A stretch of DNA of 61,411 nt from Nitrospirales bacterium (lineage in GTDB: Bacteria; Nitrospirota; Nitrospiria; Nitrospirales; UBA8639). The stretch lies in assembly GCA_029261235.1 (NCBI GenBank), contig JAJDBS010000165.1, positions 1 to 61,411 of the forward strand, in the 5' to 3' direction. The notes under the pieces are model-generated. The model saw only the letters and a list, made by a program, of their open reading frames with translations, did not search any database and had not been told where the DNA came from. Below are positions 53,035 to 61,411 of the stretch, piece by piece; position 1 is the stretch's first letter; each line of letters opens with the position of its first letter. Made by a program: the position numbers and the translations under genes.

Positions 53035-53192
53035 TCAGCAATATTGATTCCCGATTCTTAGACAACAGATTCCTCCCTCGTGCACAGGGATGGTATGATG
53101 AAAAACTCTTATTCTTCAAAAATAGAGCGCCCACGGCTTATGGCTTGGGAAACGGGACTCGAAAACCGACATAGCAAGATAAGGAGTTGCCC

Positions 53193-54743
53193 ATGAGGGA
53201 GTTCATCGACAAAGGAAAGCTGGTAGGGAAAAACAGCATGCAGGTAATTGGTAGATTGATTATCTTGGGGTTGCTGGGATTTTCACAAATCCAGTGTTCA
53301 GAAGCCCCCTCTCAATCGCCATCCGCCATAACCCCCACTGACGCGCTCACGACAGTCATACCCCAACCAGCAATCGCGATGGCTTCGGATTCCCCTCCTG
53401 TCGTCACAGTCTCTACCCCGCTTCTCGCCTCAAATGAGACATTTATCAAAGTATCTAAAGACGCGATGGCGTCGGTGGTGAATATCTCCGCCACCAAACG
53501 TGCCGCGAAAGCACCCGATAATCCACTTTCCGAGGATCCGCTTTTCCGCCGATTTTTCGGGGAAGAATTTGAACGCCGATTCAAGCAACCTCGCCAGCAA
53601 CCAGAGCAAGGCCTGGGTTCCGGCGTCATCGTATCTGACGACGGCTATATCGTGACCAATAATCACGTCGTAGAAAAAGCCGATGAACTCATGGTGCTCT
53701 TAGGGGACAAGCGAAAATTTCCAGCCAAACTTGTTGGCACCGACCCGAAAACCGATTTAGCCGTCATCAAGATAGACGCCACCGGATTACCGACGCTGCC
53801 CTGGGGAAACTCTGTAACGCTGCAGGCTGGTGAACTGGTGCTAGCAGTTGGCAACCCCTTTGGACTCAACCAAACTGTCACGATGGGTATTATTAGTGCG
53901 GTGGGTCGAGCGAATGTGGGCATCGTCGACTACGAAAATTTCATTCAAACTGATGCTGCGATTAATCCTGGCAATTCAGGCGGCGCCTTGGTCAATTTGC
54001 AAGGGCAACTGATCGGCATCAATACGGCGATCTTTTCCCGATCCGGTGGCTATATGGGCATTGGCTTTGCCATCCCTAGTCAGATGGTGAAACGCGTTAT
54101 GGAAAGCCTCATAGGCCATGGCAAAGTCATCCGAGGGTGGTTGGGCGTCTCAATTCAGGAATTATCTGAAGATCTTGCGAAACAATTTGATGCCCCTGAC
54201 ACACAAGGCGCATTGGTGGGCGACGTTTTTAGCACCAGCCCTGCAGGCTTGGCGGGCCTCCAACGCGGCGATATCATTCGAGCCTACAACGGGGGCCAGG
54301 TTAAAAACCCTACCCACCTTCGTTCATTGGTCGCAAATACTGCACCCAATACTTCCATAGCCATGACCATTTTACGAGAGAGCAAGGAAGTCACGCTTTC
54401 TGTCTCGATAGGCGAAATGCCTAAAAATGTAGCGTCCTTAGCCAAAGTGAGCCCTGAGTCTCTCCAAGGCGACCATGCGTTAACAGGGCTCTCGGTTGAA
54501 GCTGTGAAGCCCGGGCAAACGGCTGAAGGAAGTGGTGTGACTGTCACGCAAGTTCAACCCAATTCCCCTGCTGATCGCGCAGGCATTCGTCCAGGTGATA
54601 TTCTGGTTGAAGTCAATCGTCAAGCGATTCGATCTGTAAACGAATTTGAGCAACTCGCGCAAAAGCTTGATGCGAAAGCTCTCGTGTTGGCGCTTATCCA
54701 GCGAGGCAAAGGCACGATCTTCATCACAATCAAACCATCATAA
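53193..54743 (+). CDS. degP: HtrA/DegP-type periplasmic serine protease with two PDZ domains
   Basis: A 516-residue envelope protease/chaperone. A hydrophobic signal segment (about residues 18-30) ends in IQCSEAP; the cysteine might be lipidated, though the lipobox is not standard. The catalytic triad is His158 (TNNHVVEKA), Asp188 (TDLAVIK) and Ser262 (NPGNSGGALV). PDZ1 spans about residues 310-400 and PDZ2 about 425-510. The ATG at 53193 has AAGGAG six bases upstream, better than the TTG at 53187. It degrades or refolds damaged envelope proteins. DegQ or a similar paralog is an equally valid name. Confidence 0.93.
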   Translation: MREFIDKGKLVGKNSMQVIGRLIILGLLGFSQIQCSEAPSQSPSAITPTDALTTVIPQPAIAMASDSPPVVTVSTPLLASNETFIKVSKDAMASVVNISATKRAAKAPDNPLSEDPLFRRFFGEEFERRFKQPRQQPEQGLGSGVIVSDDGYIVTNNHVVEKADELMVLLGDKRKFPAKLVGTDPKTDLAVIKIDATGLPTLPWGNSVTLQAGELVLAVGNPFGLNQTVTMGIISAVGRANVGIVDYENFIQTDAAINPGNSGGALVNLQGQLIGINTAIFSRSGGYMGIGFAIPSQMVKRVMESLIGHGKVIRGWLGVSIQELSEDLAKQFDAPDTQGALVGDVFSTSPAGLAGLQRGDIIRAYNGGQVKNPTHLRSLVANTAPNTSIAMTILRESKEVTLSVSIGEMPKNVASLAKVSPESLQGDHALTGLSVEAVKPGQTAEGSGVTVTQVQPNSPADRAGIRPGDILVEVNRQAIRSVNEFEQLAQKLDAKALVLALIQRGKGTIFITIKPS

Positions 54744-54799
54744 AAATCACCTTATTGAACCACAAAGATAATCAACAAGAGCCTGTTTTTCAAAGAACA

Positions 54800-55192
54800 A
54801 TGATACTCATCGGCAAAATACGCTTGTGCTTCGTACTCAGCGGATTGATGATTGTATTTTCAGCAGATCTGGCCATGATAGGTGCCACTCCTTCTCGAGA
54901 CATTTCAATTTTCACAGAGCCGCCGTTCTTTTCCCCCAATCAAGCAACCATTTCATTAGGGACGCCGCTCAGCTGGCAAAACCGAACGGGAGAACCCCAC
55001 ACCATCGTTTCAGATGACTGTCGTTTTGGAAACAATTGTTCTTTTGATTCTGGCTTTTTATCCCCTAACGCCAGCTTTACGCTTCCTCCGCTCAAGCCTG
55101 GCCGCTATCCCTACCACTGCGGCATCCATCCCTTCATGCGAGGCCTCCTCACCATCCATCCCCCACAATCATTCTCCTCTTCTGATATATAA
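54800..55192 (+). CDS. Cupredoxin (plastocyanin-like) protein
   Basis: A 130-residue exported blue-copper-like protein. A signal peptide covers about residues 1-28. The copper ligands fit a type 1 site: His in GEPHTIVSDD, then Cys and His in YHCGIHPFM, with the final Met as axial ligand. The ATG at 54800 is preferred; a TTG at 54755 adds a polar leader before the signal. It follows the HtrA protease by about 60 bases. It should carry electrons or bind copper in the periplasm, in keeping with the many redox genes of the window. Confidence 0.85.
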   Translation: MILIGKIRLCFVLSGLMIVFSADLAMIGATPSRDISIFTEPPFFSPNQATISLGTPLSWQNRTGEPHTIVSDDCRFGNNCSFDSGFLSPNASFTLPPLKPGRYPYHCGIHPFMRGLLTIHPPQSFSSSDI

Positions 55193-55388
55193 TCCTAAAA
55201 ACAAGAGTTGAGCGCGAGGAGCCTACTCTCAGTACCTAATACGTGAGCACGAAAAAATGGCACAAACGCCGCTGACGGCTCTTTTCAAACGTCCCTCTGT
55301 CATTGCACGGAATACGAGTCGAATGGTACATTCGCACTATCTGATCATCATAGTTGATAAATTTTGTATTTTTAATACTCAAATGACT

Positions 55389-55466
55389 GATCCCATCGTC
55401 TAGCCTGGTCCAGGACGGCACCCTCTCAAGGTGCAGACACGGGTTCAAATCCCGTTGGGATCACCA
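55389..55466 (+). tRNA. tRNA-Glu (CTC)
   Basis: Acceptor arms GATCCCA and TGGGATC pair fully. The anticodon stem GCACC/GGTGC encloses CTCTCAA with anticodon CTC. The T-arm is GGGTTCAAATCCC and the 3' CCA is encoded. A short U-run follows. Confidence 0.95.
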
Positions 55467-55579
55467 TTTTTCCGACAGACAATATCCCTCTCTCAGTCGT
55501 CTTTGCTGGCCTCCCGCCTGACTGAGTGATAGCCACTCATGATTCATGAACCACTGCACACAGAATAGAGAACAAACTA

Positions 55580-56680
55580 ATGACTGAACGAACATTTCAT
55601 GATGGTGAAAGTGATGGACTCGAAGCCCTGGAGGCCCTAGACCCTGAAGCGATTACCTCTTTTTCCGACCTGCTAGGAGCCATGAAAAAGACGGCCTTTG
55701 GCGGTCGGCGCCTTGGCGAAGGATTTGAAATTCTCTCAAAAATGATTCAGGACCCGGACTGCGCTGTGATCATGACGCTTTCAGGTGCCATGACGATTGC
55801 TAAAATGGGCAAAATTATTTGCAGCATGCTTGATCGCGGCATGGTACAAGCCGTCGTCTCTACCGGTGCGTTGATTGCTCATGGCCTGACCGAATCTGTC
55901 GGCAAAACGCATTATAAATACGATCCCTCGATAACCGATTCAGAACTATTTGAAAAGGGCTACAACCGGGTCTATGACACGCTGGAGATGGAGCTCAATC
56001 TTAACCATGTCGAACAAGTGGTGGGCGAAACACTGAAACGTCTCACGCCTGAAACGACGCTCTCATCCGAAATACTCACACGAGAATTGGGTAAAACATT
56101 GCACGACCATTATCCCGGCGCTGGCATCCTGAAAAGTGCCTATGAACAATCCGTACCGGTGTATATTCCTGCATTCACGGATTCGGAACTCGGGTTGGAT
56201 GTCTCTATCTGGGGAATGAACAGCAAGAACTCAGACCAAGCAACTCCAAGCACCGAAGGGAAAACTGATCAAGAAATATGGAATCAGTTGCGACAGTCCT
56301 GCCCAACATTCAATCCATTCTTGGATTTAAACAGTTACACAGAAAAGCTACTTTCAGCGAAACGACTGGGTATCTTCACGATTGGTGGCGGCGTGCCTCG
56401 CAATTGGTCACAACAAACGCCTCCCTATATCGAGATCCTCAACCTCCGTATGGGCACACAACTCACACCACCCCGCTTTCACTATGGTGTCAGAATTTGT
56501 CCCGAGCCGGATTATTGGGGAGGCTTGAGCGGTTGCACCTACGAAGAAGGCGTTTCCTGGGGGAAATTTGTCCCAAAAAAGGAGGGCGGCCAATTTGCGG
56601 AAGTCCTGAGTGATGCTACCGTCGTGTGGCCGTTGTTGATGATGGGCCTCTTGGAGCAAGCCAAGAAGAAAGGCCAATAA
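55580..56680 (+). CDS. Deoxyhypusine synthase-like protein
   Basis: A 366-residue homolog of deoxyhypusine synthase, which in eukaryotes and archaea moves an aminobutyl group from spermidine to eIF5A. The NAD-binding features (TLSGAMTIAKMG, ALIAHGLTESVG, FTIGGGVPRNW) and the catalytic-lysine motif VSWGKF are present, the lysine being residue 329. Bacteria lack eIF5A, so such homologs are thought to act on other amines, for example in homospermidine-type chemistry. pdaD lies about 2.8 kb downstream on the same strand. The substrate is not known from sequence. Confidence 0.88.
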   Translation: MTERTFHDGESDGLEALEALDPEAITSFSDLLGAMKKTAFGGRRLGEGFEILSKMIQDPDCAVIMTLSGAMTIAKMGKIICSMLDRGMVQAVVSTGALIAHGLTESVGKTHYKYDPSITDSELFEKGYNRVYDTLEMELNLNHVEQVVGETLKRLTPETTLSSEILTRELGKTLHDHYPGAGILKSAYEQSVPVYIPAFTDSELGLDVSIWGMNSKNSDQATPSTEGKTDQEIWNQLRQSCPTFNPFLDLNSYTEKLLSAKRLGIFTIGGGVPRNWSQQTPPYIEILNLRMGTQLTPPRFHYGVRICPEPDYWGGLSGCTYEEGVSWGKFVPKKEGGQFAEVLSDATVVWPLLMMGLLEQAKKKGQ

Positions 56681-56766
56681 CAAACCTGTTCTTTGACTTC
56701 ACACCAACGCTTGACTCGACAAGCTCAGCCCCACATGAGACAATGACGGACGAAAGAGAATACCCC

Positions 56767-57444
56767 ATGAACACCAACACCCACAGCGTCAAGATTCACC
56801 TGTTCCTGAATATTTGCCTAGGGCTCCTATTGTCAGTGATGCCTGCCAAGGCCAAGGCACCAGACTTTTTACTCCAGGCCGATGATGTGGTGCGCGGGGA
56901 TCCTCATGCACCGATTACCTTGCTGGAATATTCGGATTTCACCTGCCACTTTTGCAAAAAGTTTTTCCATGACACCTTCCCGAAATTAATAACGGAATAT
57001 ATTGAAACCGGAAAAGTCCGTTTTGTGTATCGAGATTTTCCGCGAGGCTTAGGCGCTCCTTTGCGAGCAGCCGATGCAGCTCGCTGCGCCGGCGAGCAAC
57101 AGGCCTACTGGCCAATGCATGACCGCCTTTTCACGAGCGATGGCCAGTTTAGCCCAGAAAATCTGAATAAAATTGCCGCAGACCTGCAATTGCAACCAGA
57201 GCAATTTTCGCAATGTCTCGAGACCCATAAATATTTCCCAGACATCGAAAAAGACCTGAAAGATGCAGGCTCCTTAGGTATTCGTGGCACCCCATCATTT
57301 GTCATCTTTCCGACAAATGTTCCAGATGACCCCAATCTTATTCTCATTCCAGGGGCGTTCCCTTTCGAAACATTTAAAGAAGAAATCGATAAGTTATTAA
57401 ATCTTCAATCCACCCCTGACTCACAATCCCCCGCTTCGTCATAA
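56767..57444 (+). CDS. DsbA-family thiol:disulfide oxidoreductase
   Basis: A 225-residue exported thioredoxin-fold protein. A signal peptide covers about residues 1-30. The active site is Cys60-His-Phe-Cys63 in SDFTCHFCKKF, and the cis-proline loop GTPSFVIF is intact. It resembles the DsbA/DsbG-like (DUF-type thioredoxin_4) group that oxidises or isomerises periplasmic disulfides. The ATG at 56767 gives the signal peptide; the longer frame overlaps the DHS-like gene. It starts 86 bases after that gene. Confidence 0.9.
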   Translation: MNTNTHSVKIHLFLNICLGLLLSVMPAKAKAPDFLLQADDVVRGDPHAPITLLEYSDFTCHFCKKFFHDTFPKLITEYIETGKVRFVYRDFPRGLGAPLRAADAARCAGEQQAYWPMHDRLFTSDGQFSPENLNKIAADLQLQPEQFSQCLETHKYFPDIEKDLKDAGSLGIRGTPSFVIFPTNVPDDPNLILIPGAFPFETFKEEIDKLLNLQSTPDSQSPASS

Positions 57445-57583
57445 CAGACAGACACTCCATTTCTAGAATTGACATAGTCCAAGGAGAGACAGGCTAGATT
57501 GATCTTCTTGCATTAATCACGGTACATTGCTCTTCTGACTAACGGTTTTCCTATTCTTTACCTCAACCTTGCAGGGAACATAC

Positions 57584-57844
57584 ATGACTGAATCATTGTC
57601 GTTTTGGCCGGTTGAAAGTCAGGAAGGTGAACCAGATTTGTTTGTCTGTCTTACCTGTTTTGAGGAAGTCTTTCGAGCGAAAGTTCCGGTTGAAGGCTGC
57701 CCTGGATGTGGAGCAATTGGCGCCTTCGAACCATTCACTATCGCAGCAATCAAAGACTGGGGCTCCGAAGCACTCATCCAAAAAGCCGAGCAAGAGCCTG
57801 CTTCTGCAGTTCAAGACACGAGCTCCGACCAACCAGTCGGGTAA
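57584..57844 (+). CDS. Small zinc-ribbon protein
   Basis: An 86-residue protein with a CLTC ... CPGC zinc ribbon in the first half (residues 25-50) and a polar C-terminal tail. AGGGAAC lies about eight bases before the ATG at 57584. It ends 34 bases before the aldehyde dehydrogenase. The role is unknown. Confidence 0.75.
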   Translation: MTESLSFWPVESQEGEPDLFVCLTCFEEVFRAKVPVEGCPGCGAIGAFEPFTIAAIKDWGSEALIQKAEQEPASAVQDTSSDQPVG

Positions 57845-57878
57845 TCCAAGCCGCCGCATAACCAAAACTTTTCGACTC

Positions 57879-59312
57879 ATGACCGCCAGCACGGCAAAAC
57901 CCATTCTCGTCAACGGCCAATGGGTCCAAACCTCCTCCTCTGAACCGGTCCATTGCCCCTATTCAGGGAATCTGCTCGCGACCGTGTGCCAAGCGGAAAC
58001 CCAACATATCGAGCAAGCACTGACTTCGGTAAAGCAGGCCGCACAAGAACTCGCGGCCATGCCAGCGTATCTCAGAGCACAAGCTTTAGTACACATCGCC
58101 AACGGTATCACGGCTCGACATGAAGAATTTTCAAAGACCCTCAGCCAGGAAGCTGGCAAACCGCTGACGGATGCTCGCCGGGAGGTCGACCGGGGCATTC
58201 AAACATTTCTCCTCGCCGCTGAAGAAAGTACCCGAATCCCTGGGGAAACCATACCGATGGATCTCACCCCTGGAGGTGAAGCCTACACGGCCACGGTAAA
58301 GAGGTTTCCACTGGGACCAATTCTTGGAATTACACCATTTAATTTCCCATTAAATTTAGTGGCCCATAAAGTGGCTCCCTGCCTCGCTGCAGGAAATCCT
58401 ATTGTGCTAAAACCTGCACCGCAAACACCCTTAACTGCGTTACTGTTAGGTGAAGTGTTTTTAACGACCGACTTGCCACCAGCCGCGTTCACGATTCTTC
58501 CATGCTCAAATGCCTTGGCGGAAGGCATGGTAGAACACCCGATTTTTCAGGCTTTGAGCTTTACTGGTTCGGTGAACGTGGGCTGGATGTTAAAGGGAAA
58601 AGCGGGGCACAAGCGTGTATTGTTGGAATTAGGCGGCAATGCGGGAGTCATTATTGAACCTGACGCGAACATTGAAACCGCTGTGGCTCGATGCGCAGCA
58701 GGTGGATTTGGCTATGCGGGCCAAACGTGCATCTCAGTCCAGCGAATTTATGTACAACAATCCGAATATGAACACTTTCTACAGCTATTTATCGAGAAAG
58801 TGCGAACGGTGTCGATGGGAGATCCTGCCCTTGAGACCACAGTTGTTGGACCATTAATCAATAAACAAGCCGCTATTCGAGTTGAGGCATGGATTCAGGA
58901 AGCGGTATCCAATGGCGCAACAATTCTGGCAGGAGGTCGTCGACATGGTTCGGTGATGGAACCGACCGTCCTCACCGACGTCGATCCCAGCATGAAAGTC
59001 TGTTGCGAAGAAATATTTGGGCCAGTCGTCACGATCAGCCCCTACGCTCAGCTTCAGGATGCCCTAGCACTCATGAATAATTCCCCGTTTGGCTTGCAAG
59101 CTGGCATCTTCACCAACAATATCGATGCGATGAATCAAGCCTATGCCAGCTTGGAAGTTGGAGCGGTCCTCGTGAATGAAATTCCCACGTTTCGCGCTGA
59201 TCACATGCCGTATGGCGGGATCAAACAGTCAGGATTAGGTCGGGAAGGTGTGCGTTATGCCATACAAGAACTCACCGAGCCAAAATTACTGATCGTTAAA
59301 TCGCCATCCTGA
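57879..59312 (+). CDS. NAD(P)-dependent aldehyde dehydrogenase
   Basis: A 477-residue enzyme of the ALDH superfamily. The proline/asparagine motif ITPFNFPLNLVAHK, the glutamate box ELGGNAG and the catalytic cysteine in GYAGQTCISVQR are all present, so it should oxidise an aldehyde to an acid. It most resembles succinate-semialdehyde, lactaldehyde and non-phosphorylating glyceraldehyde-3-phosphate types; the substrate is open. The frame could extend to 57612, but that part overlaps the zinc-ribbon gene in another frame and is not family-like, so the ATG at 57879 is used. Given pdaD nearby, an aminoaldehyde from polyamine breakdown is one possibility. Confidence 0.9.
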   Translation: MTASTAKPILVNGQWVQTSSSEPVHCPYSGNLLATVCQAETQHIEQALTSVKQAAQELAAMPAYLRAQALVHIANGITARHEEFSKTLSQEAGKPLTDARREVDRGIQTFLLAAEESTRIPGETIPMDLTPGGEAYTATVKRFPLGPILGITPFNFPLNLVAHKVAPCLAAGNPIVLKPAPQTPLTALLLGEVFLTTDLPPAAFTILPCSNALAEGMVEHPIFQALSFTGSVNVGWMLKGKAGHKRVLLELGGNAGVIIEPDANIETAVARCAAGGFGYAGQTCISVQRIYVQQSEYEHFLQLFIEKVRTVSMGDPALETTVVGPLINKQAAIRVEAWIQEAVSNGATILAGGRRHGSVMEPTVLTDVDPSMKVCCEEIFGPVVTISPYAQLQDALALMNNSPFGLQAGIFTNNIDAMNQAYASLEVGAVLVNEIPTFRADHMPYGGIKQSGLGREGVRYAIQELTEPKLLIVKSPS

Positions 59313-59482
59313 CGCATCTCTCTTTCAAGACTTCTGTTCTCGGCCTTGCGCCCTTCGCCCAACTCTTGTTAAAAAAGGGCTTTCAAATAACATGGAGAAA
59401 CCAGAAATGATTCACGTTGTGAATCATCCTGGTCCACTCCTTCAGTCATCGCCAGCATTTTACACGCAACAAAGGAGTCATC

Positions 59483-60073
59483 ATGGTCCCAACACATATG
59501 TTTCTCACCAAGGGTGTGGGCATTCACAAAGAGAAACTCACGTCTTTTGAAGAAGCATTGCGGGACGCGGGGATTGCCTACTGCAATTTGGTAAGTGTGT
59601 CCTCCATTCTTCCTCCTGATTGCAAGATTATTCCTCGCAAACGAGGCGAAAAGCTGTTAAATCCTGGGGAAATCACCTATTGTGTGATGGCGCGAACTGA
59701 CACCAATGAACGAAACCGTTTGATTTCCTCTTCCGTGGGTGTTGCGATTCCATCCGGTAGAAAAGATAACTATGGCTATTTGTCAGAACATCATGCGTAT
59801 GGTGAAACAGACGAAGAAGCGGGCGAATACACAGAAGACTTAGCGGCGCAAATGCTCGCCACGACCCTTGGGATTGAATTCGATCCTGACGTGGCCTGGA
59901 AAGAACGAGAACAAGTATTCAAAATGGGCAAGGATATCGTTCGGACACAAAACATCACACAATCAGCGATTGGCAAACCTAATTTATGGACGACAGTGGT
60001 GGCATGTGCCGTATTCATTCCACTGGAGAATATTCCACCGGAAAGTAAATCTCGTAAAGGGAAGTCCAAGTAA
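59483..60073 (+). CDS. pdaD: Pyruvoyl-dependent arginine decarboxylase
   Basis: PvlArgDC converts arginine to agmatine, the first step of one polyamine route. The proenzyme cleaves itself at a Ser-Ser bond to create a pyruvoyl cofactor; here that is Ser40-Ser41 in [10 protein letters not shown]. The 196-residue length and the later stretches [20 protein letters not shown] and [14 protein letters not shown] fit the family. AAAGGAG lies about five bases before the ATG. A perfect hairpin spans its stop codon (60060-60081). Confidence 0.94.
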   Translation: MVPTHMFLTKGVGIHKEKLTSFEEALRDAGIAYCNLVSVSSILPPDCKIIPRKRGEKLLNPGEITYCVMARTDTNERNRLISSSVGVAIPSGRKDNYGYLSEHHAYGETDEEAGEYTEDLAAQMLATTLGIEFDPDVAWKEREQVFKMGKDIVRTQNITQSAIGKPNLWTTVVACAVFIPLENIPPESKSRKGKSK

Positions 60074-60081
60074 GGACTTCC
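60060..60081 (+). terminator. Hairpin spanning the pdaD stop codon
   Basis: GGAAGTCC (60060-60067) and GGACTTCC (60074-60081) form a perfect 8-bp stem with the TAA stop in its AAGTAA loop. No U-run follows, so it is more likely a stabiliser or a Rho-related signal than a classical terminator. Confidence 0.45.
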
Positions 60082-60228
60082 TCAAGACCTCTACGTTATT
60101 TTTTCTGCACAAAAATGGAACAGTAAGCTTGAAAAAGTGAAGACGACGGCGCCACGGCAAATGGTCGAAGGCATTCCAGAAGTCTTCCTTATATTTCATG
60201 AGTGCCTTTCTCTTTTTACTTCCCCTCT

Positions 60229-61005
60229 CTAAACAGAAAAATCTGCCCAAAGAATCGTATGATCTGATGGCTGCTCCGCCTTTCGTGCATTCACATCAAC
60301 TTTGATGGTCCGAGAATGCGGGAGCAGCGATCGCGTCACCATCATATGATCAATTCGCCATCCACGATTCGCTTCCATCGCATCAGGTCGTCGATAATCC
60401 CAAAACGTAAATTGCTGCTTACGCGGGTAATGATGGCGAAAGACATCGACAAATCCCCAAGACACCGTATCCAGATAAGCTTGTCGGGCATCTTCATGAA
60501 AACACACATGCTTTTTATGTTTTTCAGGGTGATGGACGTCAATAGATTCAGGGGCCACATTCATATCTCCGCACCAGATCGCAGGCTTGTTGGCTGAAAG
60601 ATTTCTCAAAAAATATCGCTTCAGCCGCTGAAACCATTTAAGTTTATACGCATATTTTGGAGAATCCAAGGCAAATCCTTGCGGAATATATGTATTGATA
60701 ATAGGAATACCTTGAATGACCACCCGCGCAAGACGAGGAGCATCCTCCTCCGCTTCTCCATCTTGGAATCCAAAGGCCACTTCCTCTGGCTCAGCTCTGC
60801 TCAATATCGCCACGCCGTTATAAGACTTTTGTCCACAAAAATTGATGACGTAAGGCAAACCCGCAAAGGCGTCCAGCGGAAAGTCCTTGTCTTGAACTTT
60901 GGTCTCTTGAAGGCACATCACGTCTGGCTTATGCCGACGAAGCCATGGAAGCAAAATATCAAACCGCTTTCGTATTGAGTTCACATTGTAGGTCGCAATT
61001 TTCAT
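60229..61005 (-). CDS. xth: Exodeoxyribonuclease III
   Basis: A 258-residue AP endonuclease/3'-5' exonuclease of the ExoIII family that cleaves abasic sites in base-excision repair. It begins MKIATYNVNSIRKRF, with CLQETKVQD (metal-binding Glu), WCGDMNVAPESIDVHHPEK (Asp/Asn pair), the RIDHMMVT box and the terminal PSDHTILWADF with catalytic His. The ATG at 61005 is preferred over 61029 because it is the natural family start and GGAGG lies about ten bases upstream. It converges with pdaD and is divergent from the gene at the window end. Confidence 0.95.
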   Translation of the reverse strand: MKIATYNVNSIRKRFDILLPWLRRHKPDVMCLQETKVQDKDFPLDAFAGLPYVINFCGQKSYNGVAILSRAEPEEVAFGFQDGEAEEDAPRLARVVIQGIPIINTYIPQGFALDSPKYAYKLKWFQRLKRYFLRNLSANKPAIWCGDMNVAPESIDVHHPEKHKKHVCFHEDARQAYLDTVSWGFVDVFRHHYPRKQQFTFWDYRRPDAMEANRGWRIDHMMVTRSLLPHSRTIKVDVNARKAEQPSDHTILWADFSV

Positions 61006-61083
61006 ATGGCCACTGCCTCCAAAAAGCAAGCGAATCCATCAGTCGCCTGGTATGATGCATGCTCTCACCCTTCACACGCACGG

Positions 61084-61411
61084 ATGAATTATTCGATGAA
61101 CGTCAATAACTCGCTAACGACCGATGAATGGCATGTCTTTGCCAACCATGATTTCTTTCTGAAAAAAGCTGGTATTTCGGCCAAACTGAAAGAAACCCTG
61201 GAACAACTCCACTTGGCATTACAACCAGAGGTAGCTGGCTGCCAGCTTCTGGGTCCAAAGGGGTTTGACCCTGAAGCCTTCCAATTCGTGAAAGGCGAAC
61301 AGCTGGAAGACTGTCCTTACCAATATTTAGACTTTCCTCGATATTACACCCGGCAAGATAAACTGGCGTTTCGCTCACTCTGTTGGTGGGGGCATCATCT
61401 CGTCTTCGCGC
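61084..61411 (+). CDS. Partial unknown gene at the window end
   Basis: An open frame runs from ATG 61084 to the end of the window (109 codons visible), with further in-frame ATGs at 61006 and 61096. The product begins MNYSMNVNNSLTTDEWHVF and contains aromatic-rich stretches (PYQYLDFPRYYTRQDK). I do not recognise the family. The longest possible start at 61006 would lie directly next to the xth start on the opposite strand, so 61084 or 61096 is more likely. There is no strong ribosome binding site at any of them. Confidence 0.6.
   Translation, partial: MNYSMNVNNSLTTDEWHVFANHDFFLKKAGISAKLKETLEQLHLALQPEVAGCQLLGPKGFDPEAFQFVKGEQLEDCPYQYLDFPRYYTRQDKLAFRSLCWWGHHLVFA

Noticed and set aside
57612-57878. 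N-terminal extension of the aldehyde dehydrogenase
   Set aside because: This segment overlaps the zinc-ribbon gene in a different frame and does not look like ALDH sequence.
1-61411. CRISPR arrays, rRNA genes, complete insertion sequences or prophage
   Set aside because: No regularly spaced repeats, rRNA sequence, transposase or phage structural genes were recognised in the window.

Overview
The window looks like chromosomal DNA of a Nitrospira-type bacterium, with base composition near 50% G+C judged by eye. Supporting signs are a bc-type cytochrome operon with a divergent bd-like oxidase subunit embedded in it, a hopanoid and MEP-pathway gene cluster, a pyruvoyl-dependent arginine decarboxylase near a deoxyhypusine-synthase-like gene, a PEP-CTERM relic, LPS genes (LptE, a PagL-like protein) and many TPR and outer-membrane proteins. 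This is inferred from gene content; no 16S rRNA gene is present.

Layout. 1-5363 (minus): electron-transport operon of lipoprotein cytochrome c, CydA-like subunit, membrane cytochrome c, PRC-Rieske protein, cytochrome b and the start of a further gene. 5689-16817 (minus): hopanoid and isoprenoid block (a small unknown, hpnH, tRNA-Cys, ispG, dxs, a TPR protein, an Omp85-type barrel, an MlaC/HpnM-family protein, hpnG, squalene-hopene cyclase). 16901-29582: nucleotide-sugar dehydrogenase, type IV pilin, TPR lipoprotein, dnaB, hisZ, serA, serC, a small unknown, a TPR protein and an unusual double-domain ThyX. 29754-35299: Na+-dependent transporter, MauE-like protein, two paralogous microproteins, a decayed PEP-CTERM gene, an anchored unknown, a PagL-like enzyme and a small unknown. 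35307-43140: tRNA-His, rpsT, holA, lptE, leuS, a zinc ribbon, uvrC and a glyoxalase. 43338-49526 (plus): FadL-type porin, a V4R/GAF histidine kinase, a 28-residue lysine-rich microprotein with a structured leader, aroE, aroK and a MEKHLA protein. 49589-51000: accessory island of small minus-strand genes separated by short repeats, followed by a large palindromic repeat. 51056-61411: glk, a dispersed repeat, rpiA, HtrA protease, cupredoxin, tRNA-Glu, DHS-like protein, DsbA-like protein, zinc ribbon, aldehyde dehydrogenase, pdaD, xth and a gene cut by the window end.

How the genes work together. dxs and ispG feed isoprenoid precursors toward squalene, which Shc cyclises; HpnH and HpnG then build and trim the adenosyl side chain. 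The MlaC, Omp85 and TPR genes upstream in the same orientation could move lipid to or within the outer membrane (inference). pdaD would supply agmatine, a precursor for polyamines, and the DHS-like enzyme is a candidate polyamine-modifying partner. leuS-lptE-holA is a compact run, with rpsT divergent from it.

The most unusual items are the ThyX-like protein whose signature is divided between two half-domains, the paired DTVSIS microproteins, the lysine-rich microprotein behind alternative leader hairpins, and the cassette-like array at 49.6-50.7 kb.
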